NCBI GenBank assembly: GCA_032191485.1 | Contig: JAVDOI010000009.1 | Location: 18,519,843-18,583,842 of the forward strand | Direction of reading: 5' to 3' | Length of the DNA stretch: 64,000 nucleotides | DNA from: Leptoclinus maculatus | Lineage: Eukaryota > Chordata > Actinopteri > Perciformes > Stichaeidae | In this document: positions 38,711 to 50,535 of the stretch, piece after piece | Position numbering within the stretch: position 1 is the stretch's first letter | How the letters are laid out: each line of letters opens with the position of its first letter | Program-made: the position numbers and the translations under genes | Notes under the pieces: model-generated | Database searches by the model: none | What the model was told of the DNA's origin: nothing | What the model saw: the letters and a program-made list of their open reading frames with translations, nothing else

Positions 38711-39976
38711 ATAGAGCGGTTCATATATCTTAAAGAAAGTTATTTTTTATTCTTTTGTGCGTTCTCCTACGAATGTCCAGCCACATGAGCGATTGGTGCG
38801 CCTGCATAAGCCCCTGCAATGCAGAACATGTTGCTCAGGTAGCAAAACTACCTGCTTAGGTTTGGGAGACGGTCGTGGTTTGAGATCAAATAAGTATGTT
38901 TGTTAGGTAACTTACTCTCGAGGCGTTAAGAACCAAATTAAGGTAAATAAGTCAGCTCTGTGTTTGTTTGACCCATCCATCCACTTCTACCTCCTGCCCA
39001 CACCAACTTTGCCACTTTCTGACTTCCTTTAAGGCAGTCCTACTCGTACTGGCTCACAATTCTGTGGGTTATTGACAAACTAGTACATTACTTGTTGTAG
39101 GTGTGAGTATGAACAGCCTGGCCATTTAGTACTCTTCTTCAACTCACCACACCCTGCAGATGTTAATCACACAACACAAAAAATATCAAACCTTCATTAT
39201 TTGCAAATAATATTCAACCTAATTCCATATGATACAGCTTAACTGTTACCTTATGTGACCATTTCATTTGGAGAATAGCTGTTACAGTTGTTCCCCAGCA
39301 CCAGGCAGTAAATATTTGAATAGTTTTCTCCCTCTTATAAAATCCTATTTTCATGGTAAACCACTTAGGTGATGGTTGGTGAGTAAATACACACAAGAAC
39401 ACACACACACAGCTCACCTCTGAAATGGTTTGAGATTAGTTTACTGCTCCACAGAGATGTCCGTTGGCGTATGACAGATATTAGCTGCACACAAGCCTGT
39501 GTAGTGTTGTCAGCAGTGGGATAAAGACCTCTTTTCTCTGGGGCAGACGAATACAAGCTTTTTACCCTGTTCCTCCATAATAACACATTCTTGACCTTTA
39601 GCAAATGGCTCCTGCGAGGCTGTTTAAACTGCTTTTTCACAGATAACACATGCATCAATCTGTGTGCACAAACAGCATTTTTTTTAAGAGGCAGCTGTCC
39701 GATTGATGTTAACAGGAGCCATTTTCAAGCTGTTTACATCAAGGGGTCACATATCAGGCTCTGTGGACGTGAGCATATACTCTAGGATTTGTGTTGCTGA
39801 GGTAATTGGAGGACTGAGATCAGCCGCTAGGCTCGAGGCTGCTTTGGTCCGTCTAATAACTTTAAACTACAGCATGGGATTGAAGTGTACACACTGAATC
39901 TTTAACAGTTAAACTGCTATATGGAATAAATAGTTTTCTTGTCAATAAAAACAATTTTGCTCAAATGTCTTTCTAC

Positions 39977-40159
39977 CCGTGGCGGACTGTGTATTTTATA
40001 CCTGGGCCTTCAGTGCTGTCCTACTACAGTTGATGCACCTCCTAATAACCTCATTATGACGGGATGCTTCGTTATTAACCGACAATGCATATAGTCAAAA
40101 TCAATGTAATTAACACAATGACAAGAACAAACTCACAAGAACCAGTCACATATATTTAT
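39977..40159 (-). mobile_element. hAT-like repeat family, copy C (left part, interrupted)
   Basis: Inverted relative of copies A and B, starting GTGGCGGACTGTGTATTTTA. It runs to the 8-bp target site ATATTTAT (40152-40159), where another transposon has inserted, and continues at 41552. Confidence 0.8.
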
Positions 40160-41543
40160 TAGGGGTGTAAAAATTCTCGGTTTGGTTCAATACGATACAG
40201 TGGTGCCACGGTTCGGTACGTTTCCAATACAGCAAAAAAGCAGAAATGCCAAATCCTCTCTGGTGAGACTCTCAAGGGGGCGTGTCTGATTTGATTCTCT
40301 GTTTGGGCTTTTGTTTTCTTTTACAAAGCAGGAATTATGGTCTGGAGAAATGGGCTGGTGAAGGAGTAGTGTCACGGGGCTCAATAGCATGAAGCATGTT
40401 GGTACAGCTTGGTTTATCACTACAGAGTAGGGATATACCTTTAGCCCTGTTTGAATCAGGAGGGAACAGATACCTAAACGCTGTGGGGAGAGTTTGTAAC
40501 CAATATTACATGACTATTCACTACACTGGGCGTGATGGTGCCGGTGTAAACAGGAAGTAGATTGGTTGTTTAGTTAAAAAAATTAGTAATAAAGTAGTCT
40601 TTAATAATGAAAGGTCGTGTTTGATACTTAAGATCTTTTCTAAAATCTTCCTCTATGAACTCAAACAGACACAGTTCCTGGAAAGTTTTAGAAGTTTTAT
40701 TTTTCAGACTTAGTTACAGTGCTGGGGGTCTTGCTCTATCTCTCTCTCTCTCTCATCACATTTACATTAATATTAACACTTACACATACAAGTTTACTAG
40801 ATTATGGTCCATAAATGTGGTCAACACACGTCTCTCACTCGTTCCTTCGGTGTCGTTGTTGTTCTCACTCGTAGCTCTGCTGGAGGCTGAAGTCTCTGTC
40901 CTACTGGAGAGCAATCCATATTTTGTTCCTTTTATAGTTGATGTGTGTTAACTTGTTGTACATAGTTGTACAGAACAAAATAAACAATAATAAGAAAAGG
41001 AAAGTCCTCCGTTTTGTGTCCGTCCTCCCTAAAGCCGCTAACGGTGACTTCAGACGTCCGCTCCGTAGGTCTGATACCTCCGCTGGACACGCCGCTCACT
41101 AATCGCTCCAATAACAGCTGCTTCCTCCACAGAAATGCAGACTTTAACTGAACAACAGCTGCTAGTAAAGACAACACAGTCAACAACGCCTCTAATCAGT
41201 TGTTCATATGCAATTAACCTGGTAGTCGATCGGTAATCTAGGCTGTTGTTTGTGAACATCCGGGAACGGTCACGTGATAGGAGAGTGGCGAATCAGGGAA
41301 GGACAGCACGTTACGTCGGGTGGGTTGCCATGTTTGAGCGCAGTGGCTCCACCAATTTCAGCTATATTTTATTTTTCAAAAGCAATTTAATATTATTCAA
41401 ACGTATTGTTCGGTTCGTAATGCGTACCGAACCGTGAGCCCCGTACCGAACCGTGAGCCCCGTACCGAACCGTGAGCCCCGTACCGAACCGTGAGCCCCG
41501 TACCGAACGGTTCAATACGAATACGTGTATCGTTACACCCCTA
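40160..41543. mobile_element. non-autonomous hAT-type transposon nested in copy C (1384 bp)
   Basis: Termini TAGGGGTGTAA and TTACACCCCTA are perfect 11-bp inverted repeats, followed by imperfect subterminal homology (CAATACGATAC; CGGTTCGGTACG). Exact 8-bp target duplications ATATTTAT lie at 40152-40159 and 41544-41551. Removing the element and one duplication restores the sequence CACATATATTTATATGAC, found uninterrupted (in reverse complement) in copies A and B. Near the right end, a 19-bp unit (CGTACCGAACCGTGAGCCC) is tandemly repeated four times at 41423-41498. No transposase is visible. The 8-bp duplication places it in hAT. Confidence 0.93.
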
Positions 41544-41551
41544 ATATTTAT

Positions 41552-41815
41552 ATGACAACAAAGCAGGTAGAATAACATAAAACCCAAATAACAAGATTCA
41601 ACAGGCTTCTGCACAATCCAGCTAAACTGCGGCGCTAAAACACGCATTCTGCCACACACTCAAGGGCACCATTCAAATATTATTCACATCAGAGGGAACA
41701 ATGTTAACCGTATCATAAAAACGACACGATAGAAAAGTTAACACAGTAGTAACGCTACTGCAGATGTAAAAAAACAAAAGCAGTTCACTTACCAAAGCTG
41801 CTGTTTACTATTTAA
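41552..41815 (-). mobile_element. hAT-like repeat family, copy C (right part)
   Basis: Continues the homology to copies A and B from ATGACAACAAAGCAGGTAG to GCAGCTTTGGT (in reverse complement) near 41805. Sequence beyond this is not shared with A or B, so the far end is undefined. Confidence 0.75.
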
Positions 41816-42603
41816 AGACAAAGTCCAGGAAGTCTGGTTTGTTGGCTTATCAGTTCATACTCCCCTAAAGTAGGACTTAACAACTGTGGAAAGTTATCAT
41901 CCAGCAATCGTCTTTTTTTAAACTCAACGGTAGAATTAGCACTGTGCTACAAGCTACAAGGTGTTCTACCTGGAACATTCACTTTACCAGACAGCTTTAA
42001 CCTGATATGAATATCTCTCTTTATTTCATAGTAGAAAACAATTAAAACAACATTAATTGATTTGACCAACCGGGTCTCACTAGCCTAGCTAAGTGTTTTT
42101 GTTGCCTAAACCTAATTTCCTGGGAAGACGGAAGATCACTGTTAAAAGACACTATCCATCTAGTGAGTGAAAACTGACACGACAAAAACTGATGTTACAG
42201 GGGAGCTTGGAGCATCATAGTTTGAAGCGTAGGACCACTGACCAAGAGTCTGCCTTTGACAATTTATGTGATCATCTAACATGCTGATTAATGAAGCTTC
42301 AATTACCTCTTTCCTTTGAGCTCTGTTTTGCTCTCCACCAACCGGGAAAGGAAATGCCTTTCTCTTTACCTGCTGAAGGTCAATACAATAACTTTTTTTA
42401 ACAAAGGCCAGATTTAAAAAAAAGGGCTGAACATTTATATTTCCAATGTCGAATGTAATCACTTTTTTTTCCCCAGAAATTAGACATTTCTTTCGGGGCA
42501 GTGTGGGCTCCATTATGAGGTAGCTCTAGCAGCGGGGGCGGGGCTTAGCCAAGGGTCAATTGAATAGGATGTCACAGAGCACTTGAAGACACTTAAATCC
42601 GGT

Positions 42604-42830
42604 GTACATTACATTACAGTCATTTTAGCAGACGCTTTTATCCAAAGCGACTTCCAATTCAGATTCTATCACATTTCTACACCGTAGGCACAGCTAGAGG
42701 AGCAATTTTTGGGGTTAAGTGTCTTGCTCAAGGACACATCGACATGCAACTAGCGGAGCCAGAGCCGGGGATCGAACCGCCGATCTTCTGATTGAAGGAC
42801 GGCCCTGCTCTCCACTTAGCCACAGTCGCC
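42604..42830 (-). mobile_element. tRNA-derived SINE, near full length
   Basis: Read on the minus strand it begins GGCGACTGTGGCTAAGTGGA (A-box-like) and has a B box GGTTCGATCCC near 42767-42779. A body with TGTCCTTGAGCAAGACACTT follows, and a LINE-type tail CGCTTTGGATAAAAGCGTCT then GACTGTAATGTAATGT. This is the classic arrangement of a pol III SINE with a tail shared with an L2-type LINE, common in teleosts. The family name is not asserted. Confidence 0.88.
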
Positions 42831-43574
42831 ACTACACGTCGGTGTAGCTGCTCAACAGTCGAGTAGTATATCCTCTCATTGACCTGCAAATGCAAATACC
42901 TGCAAAGATGTTGTGTCTTTAAGGATGTGTTGTTAGTGAAGATTTTTGGGAAAAGGATGGAGAGATTTTTCAGAGTGGCAGAAATTAAGTAAGATGTTAT
43001 CTTTTCTCTGTGAACTGATATTTGCTTTTTTGTTTGAGTGGACTCCCAGAAACCACACTCAAGCTTAGTTGCAAAAAGCTACCATCTAAGACCATAAATA
43101 TCTTGTTGTATCAGAGCAAACAAAAGGCATCTGTTGTATCCTAGCTGATAGCCACAGAGTGAAAGAGTGCGCTGATCAAGACCTTTAGATACATGGGGTT
43201 GCTAAGGAACATGAATTTACACATAGCCTGTTCCCTCTACAGCAGCTGCGCCTCTTTAGAGCCCAGTAATGCATTCAGCTCAATCTGCCCAGGACCATGT
43301 GCACCACATTCAACAACTACTCTCCTGTGGCTCTGCCTAAGACAAAAGGCCTCCGCAGTGCTCGGAGTTTGGGGCCAGATTGATTGAGATGCGTACAGGG
43401 GAAAAAAACTGGAATGGGCATTACTAGATGAACACAGATGAGAGGGAGAGGACGGAGACAAAAGAAAGAGAGAAACATAAAGCTGCATGGTCTTATCAGG
43501 ACTCCACAGGACATCTGCTGCTGCCATTGTGTCAGCTTTCATCTGTTTGTTAGTCAGACAGTCCTCGTTGATTA

Positions 43575-43815
43575 TGACAGTGGCATATGTGTTGATATGC
43601 CACTATAAGAAAAGTAGGTTTTCTTATAATGTCTTCTTGCCGGCGACAGACGTGGCCGGACACATTATGCGTTAAGGTCGTCTGTCCGGCCATTTTCGTG
43701 AACGCTATATTTCAGGAACGCCTGGAGAGAATTTCTTCAAATTTGGCCCAATCACCAACTGGACTCAAGGATGAACTGATCAGTTTTGCAAAACACATTT
43801 GTGGCCATAACGCAA
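43575..43815. repeat. dispersed fish repeat with inverted start
   Basis: GTGGCATATG and CATATGCCAC-like arms (43580-43603) precede a body including TCAGGAACGCCTGGAGAGAA, TTTCTTCAAATTTGGCCCAA and GGACTCAAGGATGAACTGAT. I recognise the body as a very common teleost interspersed repeat but cannot assign the family. Confidence 0.5.
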
Positions 43816-44771
43816 TAATTCAAATGATATTTATGACACAAATGTCTGACTGGATGAAATGATGACATGATGACATTTTTGTACAGACATGGATGTAAAC
43901 TACAACTTGACTGGCTGGAAGAGGCATAGAAGTGTGAGGCGGTGATTCCAGTTCCCATAGATAGGTATTCAAACATGTTGAAATGTGTCCAGCATAGCTG
44001 ACCAGAGTTTGCTTGGAGAAAAAAAATCAAGTAACCGAAACATCAGCGTAAACACTGGGTTTTGCTGATGTTTATGCTGATGCATCAGTTCCTCTGATTT
44101 GAAGAGCTAGGGTTTGTTTCTAGCCAGTAAATCATACAGGGAGAAATCTATCAAAGAAGAGTCAGACATTCCAATTTCTCCACTGACAGTAGCTTGAATG
44201 GTCCATAATGCAACACAGCTGGGAAACATGTCGTGCTTTAAGTCAGAAATGGTACTCTATATCTCAACCTGCATGAAATGCTGATCACTTACTGATGTAA
44301 GACCAGAGTAGACCAGACAAGTTAAGAGAAAGTGGGCACAACAAAAAAAATTTAATCAAACCACTTTACCACAAAATACTGGAATGTTCAAACACAAATA
44401 CTGAAACTTCTGGAAATCATTTAACATCCTAGAATGATGGTATATAACATAGTCTTAAAATTGCTTTCAGAATACTAATTCATCAATTTTAATCTGGCGG
44501 TTTCCAGCTCTGGAAAATCTTTGCTCTTGCTCCAGTGCATGTTGATTCTAGTAGCTCCTCAAGTGCTCACACCCCTTCAGCCACTCTCACCCAGACTCAG
44601 ACACATTTACTGCCATCTGGATGCTTCAATTATCAAGTTAGTCGAGCCTTCCTCTGCAAGTTTGATTGCAAAATGAAATTATTTATTGGGCTGCTTTCTT
44701 TTGTACAGGAATAATATCTTAATCTCAGTTTAAATTTAGCCAAGTAATGTATCTTGTTATTAATATGTGTC

Positions 44772-44967
44772 GGCGACGGTGGCTAAGTGGAGAGCAGGGC
44801 CGTCCTTCAATCAGAGGATCCGCTAGTCGCATGTCGATGTGTCCTTGAGCAAGACACTTAACGCCAAAATTGCTCCCGTAGCTGTGCCTACGGTGTATTA
44901 ATGTGATAGAATCTGAATTGTAAATCGCTTTGGATAAAAGCATCTGCTAAATGACTGTAATGTATGT
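44772..44967 (+). mobile_element. tRNA-derived SINE lacking the B box
   Basis: Same family as 42604-42830, opposite orientation, sharing the head GGCGACGGTGGCTAAGTGGA, the body and the tail. Relative to that copy, 26 bp containing the B box and adjacent positions are missing between 44820 and 44821 (GAGGATC|CGCTAG). Without a B box it should not support internal pol III initiation. Confidence 0.88.
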
Positions 44968-45635
44968 GGTATGTAATATGTCAATATGTTCTCACTCTCA
45001 ACTCGTTAAACACTGATGCTTGGTCAGTGCCCCTCTGTGTCTGATACGACGCACAGTGTGTCTGTATGAGACGCACCGGCCTCTCATCTAAATCCAATGT
45101 AAACCCATCCACGTCAGTATTAGACGCTCAGAGCCATGGACGCAGTATAAAGAGCAAATAAAGTCTGCTTAAGGCAGAGGTCAGGGTGGATGGTTGGATC
45201 AAACAACGGACAGGTGTCCAACTGAACAGACCATCATATCACATTCAAAAGGGCCCTTCGTCCTGGAACAGTTCCGTATGTGAATAACTGAGGAGCATAA
45301 TTACTTGGACATGTGTTGCAATGTAGACCTGCATGGAGATTTGCTTTTCACCCTGCAGGACCCTGCATGTGATTATGGCTGATTAGCTTATTAGTCCATG
45401 CTGGCAAATAATCAACAAAGAACCCAAATACAAGAACTCAGGAATCTTAGATTATGTGGTAATATCTGATGTTATTTTCTGTGATGTAAATCTTTTCATC
45501 AAATTTGAAAGAAAAACATCAGACCCTGATTACAGTGACCAAACCTAACCTGCTGCTCCTTATTAGGGCATTTGTGTTTCACAGTAAAGCTCAACTGTCT
45601 CAACTTTGTACTCCTTTTGTCTCTGTCTGGCTCAG

Positions 45636-45886
45636 ACTCCCTGGGTGGCCCGTTCCCGTCCACGTCACACCGATGCCACCACAAACCCAAGAGGTGCCTG
45701 CCTATCCAGTGCGGCAGCGTTGGCGGGCCCCTTCCCATCAGCCCACTGCTCTTTCATCCAAACGCCAAGGGATCCCAAATCGTCATGGACCTTGCCCAGA
45801 AGACAGTCAAGAGGCAGGCCAGTTTCTGCAATGCCATCACTTTCGGCAACAGGCCCATGGCACTCTATGAGCAAGTCCGCCTCAAG
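45636..45886 (+). CDS. NEURL1: NEURL1 exon 2 (start of NHR1)
   Basis: The acceptor CTGGCTCAG precedes it and a donor AAG|GTATTC follows. It supplies two bases of the split Asp codon and 83 full codons (residues 13-95). The translation contains SLGGPFPSTSHRCHHK, then PLLFHPNAKGSQIVMDLAQK and RQASFCNAITFGNRPMALYE, matching vertebrate NEURL1 closely. NHR1 (Neuralized homology repeat) begins at about residue 48. NHR domains bind substrates and partners; in Drosophila Neuralized, NHR1 binds Delta for ubiquitin-dependent endocytosis. The His/Cys cluster HRCHHKPKRC is a conserved feature. Intron 2 after it is only 298 bp. NEURL1B is the alternative, but its N-terminal region lacks this HRCHHK segment. 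Confidence 0.96.
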
Positions 45887-46184
45887 GTATTCTATGTCAG
45901 AGTGGAACACTTGAGCTCCTTAAAGTCTGGGAGCTTTAAGAGCTGACAAAATGATTGTACCGTTTTTATCTTAGGTTTACACTTAATATGTGCAGTTCCT
46001 CAGTGAAGATTCAACTACAGAGTGATTGCATTGGAATGGAAACCATGTAGAGTCAAATATTATGTAGAAGTTGGGGGTGATTCACAGCCTCATGTCAAAT
46101 GGCAGTCTCTACTTTTATCAAATTTCTAGGAAACAATTTTCCAAATAATACCAATAAAGCCACATATGGTTATCTTCTCCCCAG
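45887..46184 (+). other. NEURL1 intron 2 (298 bp)
   Basis: A short phase-0 intron splitting NHR1, with donor GTATTC and acceptor TATCTTCTCCCCAG. No repeat or RNA gene seen. Confidence 0.9.
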
Positions 46185-46506
46185 ATTACTAAAAAGCAGT
46201 GTTGCTGGAGCGGGGCTCTACGTCTGGGCTTCACCGCCAAAGACCCCTCCAGGATAAACCCAGACAACCTGCCCAAGTACGCCTGCCCCGACCTGGTGTC
46301 CCAGACCGGCTTCTGGGCCAAGGCCCTGCCTGAGGAGTTTGCCAACGAGGGCAGCATTATTGCCTTTTGGGTTGACAAGAAGGGCAGAGTCTTCTACCGC
46401 ATTAATGAGTCCAGTCCCATGCTGTTCTTCAGTGGAGTCCGCACAGCCGAGCCCCTCTGGGCCCTCATCGATGTTTACGGTCTGACCCGCGGAGTGCAGC
46501 TGCTAG
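46185..46506 (+). CDS. NEURL1: NEURL1 exon 3 (rest of NHR1)
   Basis: A phase-0 start and phase-1 end (CTA G|GTAAGC) give 107 codons, residues 96-202, plus one base. It reads ITKKQCCWSGALRLGFTAKD, KYACPDLVSQTGFWAKALPE, EFANEGSIIAFWVDKKGRVF, FFSGVRTAEPLWALIDVYGL and TRGVQLL. Near-identity with vertebrate NEURL1 over the whole stretch leaves little doubt about the family. It completes NHR1, a beta-sandwich fold related to SPRY-type domains, including the WSGALR, PLWAL and DVYG motifs. The frame is intact, with no stop or frameshift. The split last codon combines with AC of exon 4 to give Asp. Confidence 0.97.
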
Positions 46507-47280
46507 GTAAGCTGGTTGAAGAAGCATACAATGCAGAGCTAAATTACCAAACAGGAAACAGGGGCAACTGCCTCTGGGACCCAGACCCTCAGTGGGGCCT
46601 AAAAAAAATAGTTTGTGACAGATTAGTGTAAACTAAAATGTGAATGAGTTTACCAGAATAGTATATAAAAGGGTATATAGAAGAATATGATAAGGTCATG
46701 GTTCTAACTATTTCTTGGCAGCCATTAGGAGGAACTGCATTGGCATCTACATCTGGGACCACTTTCACGTTGGTGTTCATGTGTGAGGCTGTGTATAGCG
46801 TGGGGGGTGAAACAAAAAGTCTGCAGGACAAAAATATTGATAGGCGCTGCAAATTCACAGCTTCAATAAATATGGTTGGCCATCAAAGTGAAATGACTCG
46901 CAATCGTCCATGACTGCCATTGCATTTAGCCTTTTGAGTTTCCTTAGAAGACAGTATGACAGCAGTGGACGTCAGCGTCACACATGTAAGCATTGCGCAA
47001 GGATGATTATATCCCGTTTACATTCAGTGTTCCAGGTACATCTAAAACAGCAGCACAAGTATTGTGTTTGTGTTCGGACCAATCAGCTTCCTGTGAGGAA
47101 CTTCTGGCAGCTAGGGGCGTGGCTTAGGTGTGTGAGAGACGACATGGAGAGGAGACTGTTGGCTGTTACCAATAACGGCTCTTCAGGAGCCAATGACCTC
47201 CTGAAGAGGTCAGTGTAGATGCTGTAGTGTCATCAGTTCTACAGAACTGGAGGGTAATTATCCTCATTGAAAGAAGTTTT

Positions 47281-47429
47281 CTAGTCTTCCGACCACTCAA
47301 AGCGCTGCATGTCAGGCACCCATTCACACCCTTACCCTAACCCATACATCAGGACTATCGAGCCGGGGGATCGAACCGCTGTTCCTCTAATTGAAGGACG
47401 ACACGCTCTACCACTGAGCCACAGTCGTT
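47281..47429 (-). mobile_element. tRNA-derived SINE fragment
   Basis: On the minus strand it starts CGACTGTGGCTCAGTGGTAG (A box) and has the B box GGTTCGATCCCC near 47366-47378. It ends in a LINE-like tail TTGAGTGGTCGGAAGACTAG. The central body between B box and tail is largely deleted. The tail matches the fragments at 50340 and 51380, a family distinct from the SINE at 42604. Confidence 0.8.
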
Positions 47430-49721
47430 CTACAAAGATCCTGCACCTTTTCCAGACAGTTTTCAACGACGGCTTATCCGATGGTTGTGTGAAACAAACC
47501 ATCTTGTTTAGGTACGCTGAAGATTAGAGGTGAGCTAACTTGACCCTGGGGTGCTCCTGAATCTCCTCAACAGAGGTGGCGAGTGCAAAACCACAGTCCA
47601 CTGTGCCTCAAGGTCTGCTAGAGTGTTACTCTGGCCTTGATACCGTGTTTTAGCTAATGGTATGTAAACTGGTGTCCTCCCAGTATAACCTTGTGTGTAA
47701 GTGTTCTGGATATAACTAGTGAACGTTTTTTGTACGTGACGTCAAAGCATCTGTATCTGATCATTTTACGTTGTCACTGTCTTTTTATTTTAGAAGCCGT
47801 GAGATGTTTATTTCTGCAGATGACAAAGATACAGTCCTTTCTAGAGGTTACCCTACCTGTTTTTGTATACAGTAAAGCCTTCCATGAAGCAATGGAACAA
47901 AAATGAACGAAGGCTATCTATATCTCGCCAATATTTGGCCCCTATGTTTACACAAAAGCATCGAGGGGGGGCTGCTGTGTATTTTCAAGCTATGCTGGGT
48001 AGCTTAACATGCATAGCCCAGGATAGTATGGCTTTGATGTGAGAGAATGTAGACACACATTTCTTTTCCCTGGAGATCCAGTGCTGTCATCCTTCTGCTG
48101 TGAAAATAGACCAGGGGTCACGTGGCTCATAGATATTGCAATTGTGTCTACTGCGTTGAGTGGTATCTTCATGGATGTTTAGTGTCTTGAGTATTAGGGA
48201 GCCCATATTCTGTGTTTTCCCCTCTATGTTGGCGTTGGTTCATAACTCAAAGTCCTGTTGCTGAATGTAAGTCTGTCCTAATAGATTACTGTTAGCAGCT
48301 GGACATCAGATAATGGGACATACAGAAAATGGCTCAAATATCAAGTAGCGGAAACCAACTATTCAGGCTTACCCCCTCAAGTTTTGCTCTGATTGAAGTC
48401 TTGAAATTCTGCTCCAAGCACCCAAACCGGGCTTCTCCTTAGCCCAACTTAAGTCATTCCTACTGTGTTTTTACAGTCGGGCCATAGGCAGGGCCGCCTA
48501 CAGAGCGGCTCATGTTCCTCAGGGGGCTAACTGACTGACATCTGCCCCCACAAACAAGGGCCTGTTCAAAGGGGTGGAACGCTACCGAAGGTCGAGATAG
48601 AAATACATCATCTAGACTAGACACGGCCCTTTGTGACGCTGAATGGCCAATTGTGTCAGCTCTGTGCATCACGTTTCTGTGCGCAACGCTCCATGAACCT
48701 TTCCCCATCCTCGGATAAGCCCTTGGGCTTCCACATCTGAGGCCTTCCTCTCGCTTTCACTCCTTATTTTATCTGGCATTTGAGGAGCTGTTTTTCCTTT
48801 TTCCAGCCTCGGATTCTCAAATACACCCGCAGCTCTGCAGGCAGCCCATAAAACAATAGAAATGGTAAAAATGAAGCATTTTTTGCCAATACTAAATAGC
48901 CACCTCAGAACTAAATGTTCTGTTACAAATGCTTTCACTTTAATTTAGATCTTTTTATCACATTCTCACTCAAAATCTGCTACCCCTCTATTCTTTGCCA
49001 ATGTGACTTTCCCCTGTAGGATCAATAACATTTCTATTCTCTCCATATCAATGTTGTTCAGCAGCGAGTGAGATTATTCATTGTGCCTCCTTGGAAATAC
49101 TATAATCCTCGCTACATAAAGCATGAATTAAAATTCTATGGTGGATTAAGTTTTTCCCGCTCAAAGCCATTTTGAACAGCTCGTGTATGTAGGCCTTTCA
49201 TAATGTAAATTATCGGGGGGGCCTCCAGTGTCTGCATTCAGTAGGGGTAGTACTACACACAGACGTCTTCATACCACTTGACCACGCTTCTCCAAGCTGT
49301 TGTATTATGTTGCTCCTGTGTATCACAGCTCACTCTCTGTGTGGAATTGGAATATGAAATTCAAAACTGCACAAAAACGGCATGTGTGAAACCCCACCCT
49401 GTCCTCCCTTATGAGCGACATCGCAACCTTAAAACAGGTAATTCACAATGAAGAGAACTATTCATTGTTTATTCGTCAAGAAAAATAGTGCGGTGCCGTT
49501 TCACACACAGACCCAGACATGTGTCATTAACATTAACCTTCCTCTGGGACAAGCAAGCGCCGATCGATGAATAGGTGACATCAAGTGAAAAGTATTTATC
49601 ATTACTATTTCAGCTTTAGTGAGTTTCTCCAAAAATGTAGATTTCTTTATCTATTACATTGTTATAAAGCCACCTGGTTGCTTGTAAAGAAGACTATTTT
49701 AGGTATGGATGGGTGTCCATC

Positions 49722-50338
49722 AGTGGCGGGCCGTGCATTTTATACCTGGGCCTTCACTGCTGTCCTGCAGCTGAAACACAGCTACGGTTATTATTTGTTT
49801 CGTGTAAAAATGAAGCCGACACCTATAAATACACTAACTGCAGAGAATACGCCGAGAGTGCGTCTCCTCTCTGCTCTGACTGCAGCTGGGACTGCTGCGC
49901 GAGGCTTCTGTGAGAGTACCCGCCTGTGAGTGCTTTGGGGCGGCGGAGTGGCAACACCCGCTGCTCGTTCACGACAGTAACTGTAGAACGGTACATGCTT
50001 TCACGTCAGAGTCAAAACACCAGCAAAGTCTCCAACAACACCAGAAAAAGTTGCTAGATTTGTCGCTAGTAGCTTTTGACAAAAAAAGTCGCCAAGAGGG
50101 TTTGGAAAGTCGCCAGATTTAGCGAGAAAGTCGCCAAGTTGGCAACACTGGCACCGGCTAAATATGTCCCCAGAGCAACATTGGACGTAACAATAGTTCC
50201 TATCACATATAAAACCAAACAAAAATCCATCTTCATAAAAACAAGTTGTACAAATAATAATATATAAACAAACATATTAAAGCTACTGCAGATGTAAAAA
50301 CAAAAGCAGTTAACTTACCAAAGCTGCCGTTCACTATT
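49722..50338 (-). mobile_element. hAT-like repeat family, copy D (diverged, nested)
   Basis: The outer ends match copy C: CAGTGGCGGGCCGTGCATTT at 49722 and CTACTGCAGATGTAAAAACA onward at 50283-50338. The interior is different and GC-richer. About 50005-50151 looks like a nested element (CAGTGTTGCCAACTTGGCGA when read on the minus strand, with recurring GTCGCCA words), of which only the right terminus is clear. Confidence 0.65.
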
Positions 50339-50535
50339 CTAGTCTTCTGACCACTCAAAGCTCTTTAACACTACATGTCATATATGCCCATCAGGACTAT
50401 CTAACATTTATACAACATTCACACACCCAGATTGGGGTTGAGTGTCTTTCCCAAGGACACATCGACACATCGACATGGACTAGCGGAGCCGAGGTCAAAG
50501 GACGACTCGCTCTACCACTGAGCCACAGCCGCCCC
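50339..50535 (-). mobile_element. tRNA-derived SINE
   Basis: Minus-strand head GGCGGCTGTGGCTCAGTGGT and AGAGCGAGTCGTCC, a body with TGTCCTTGGGAAAGACACTC, and the tail AGCTTTGAGTGGTCAGAAGA. The B box is degraded: the expected GGTTCGA region reads only GACCTCGGCTCC. It abuts the end of copy D. Confidence 0.8.
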
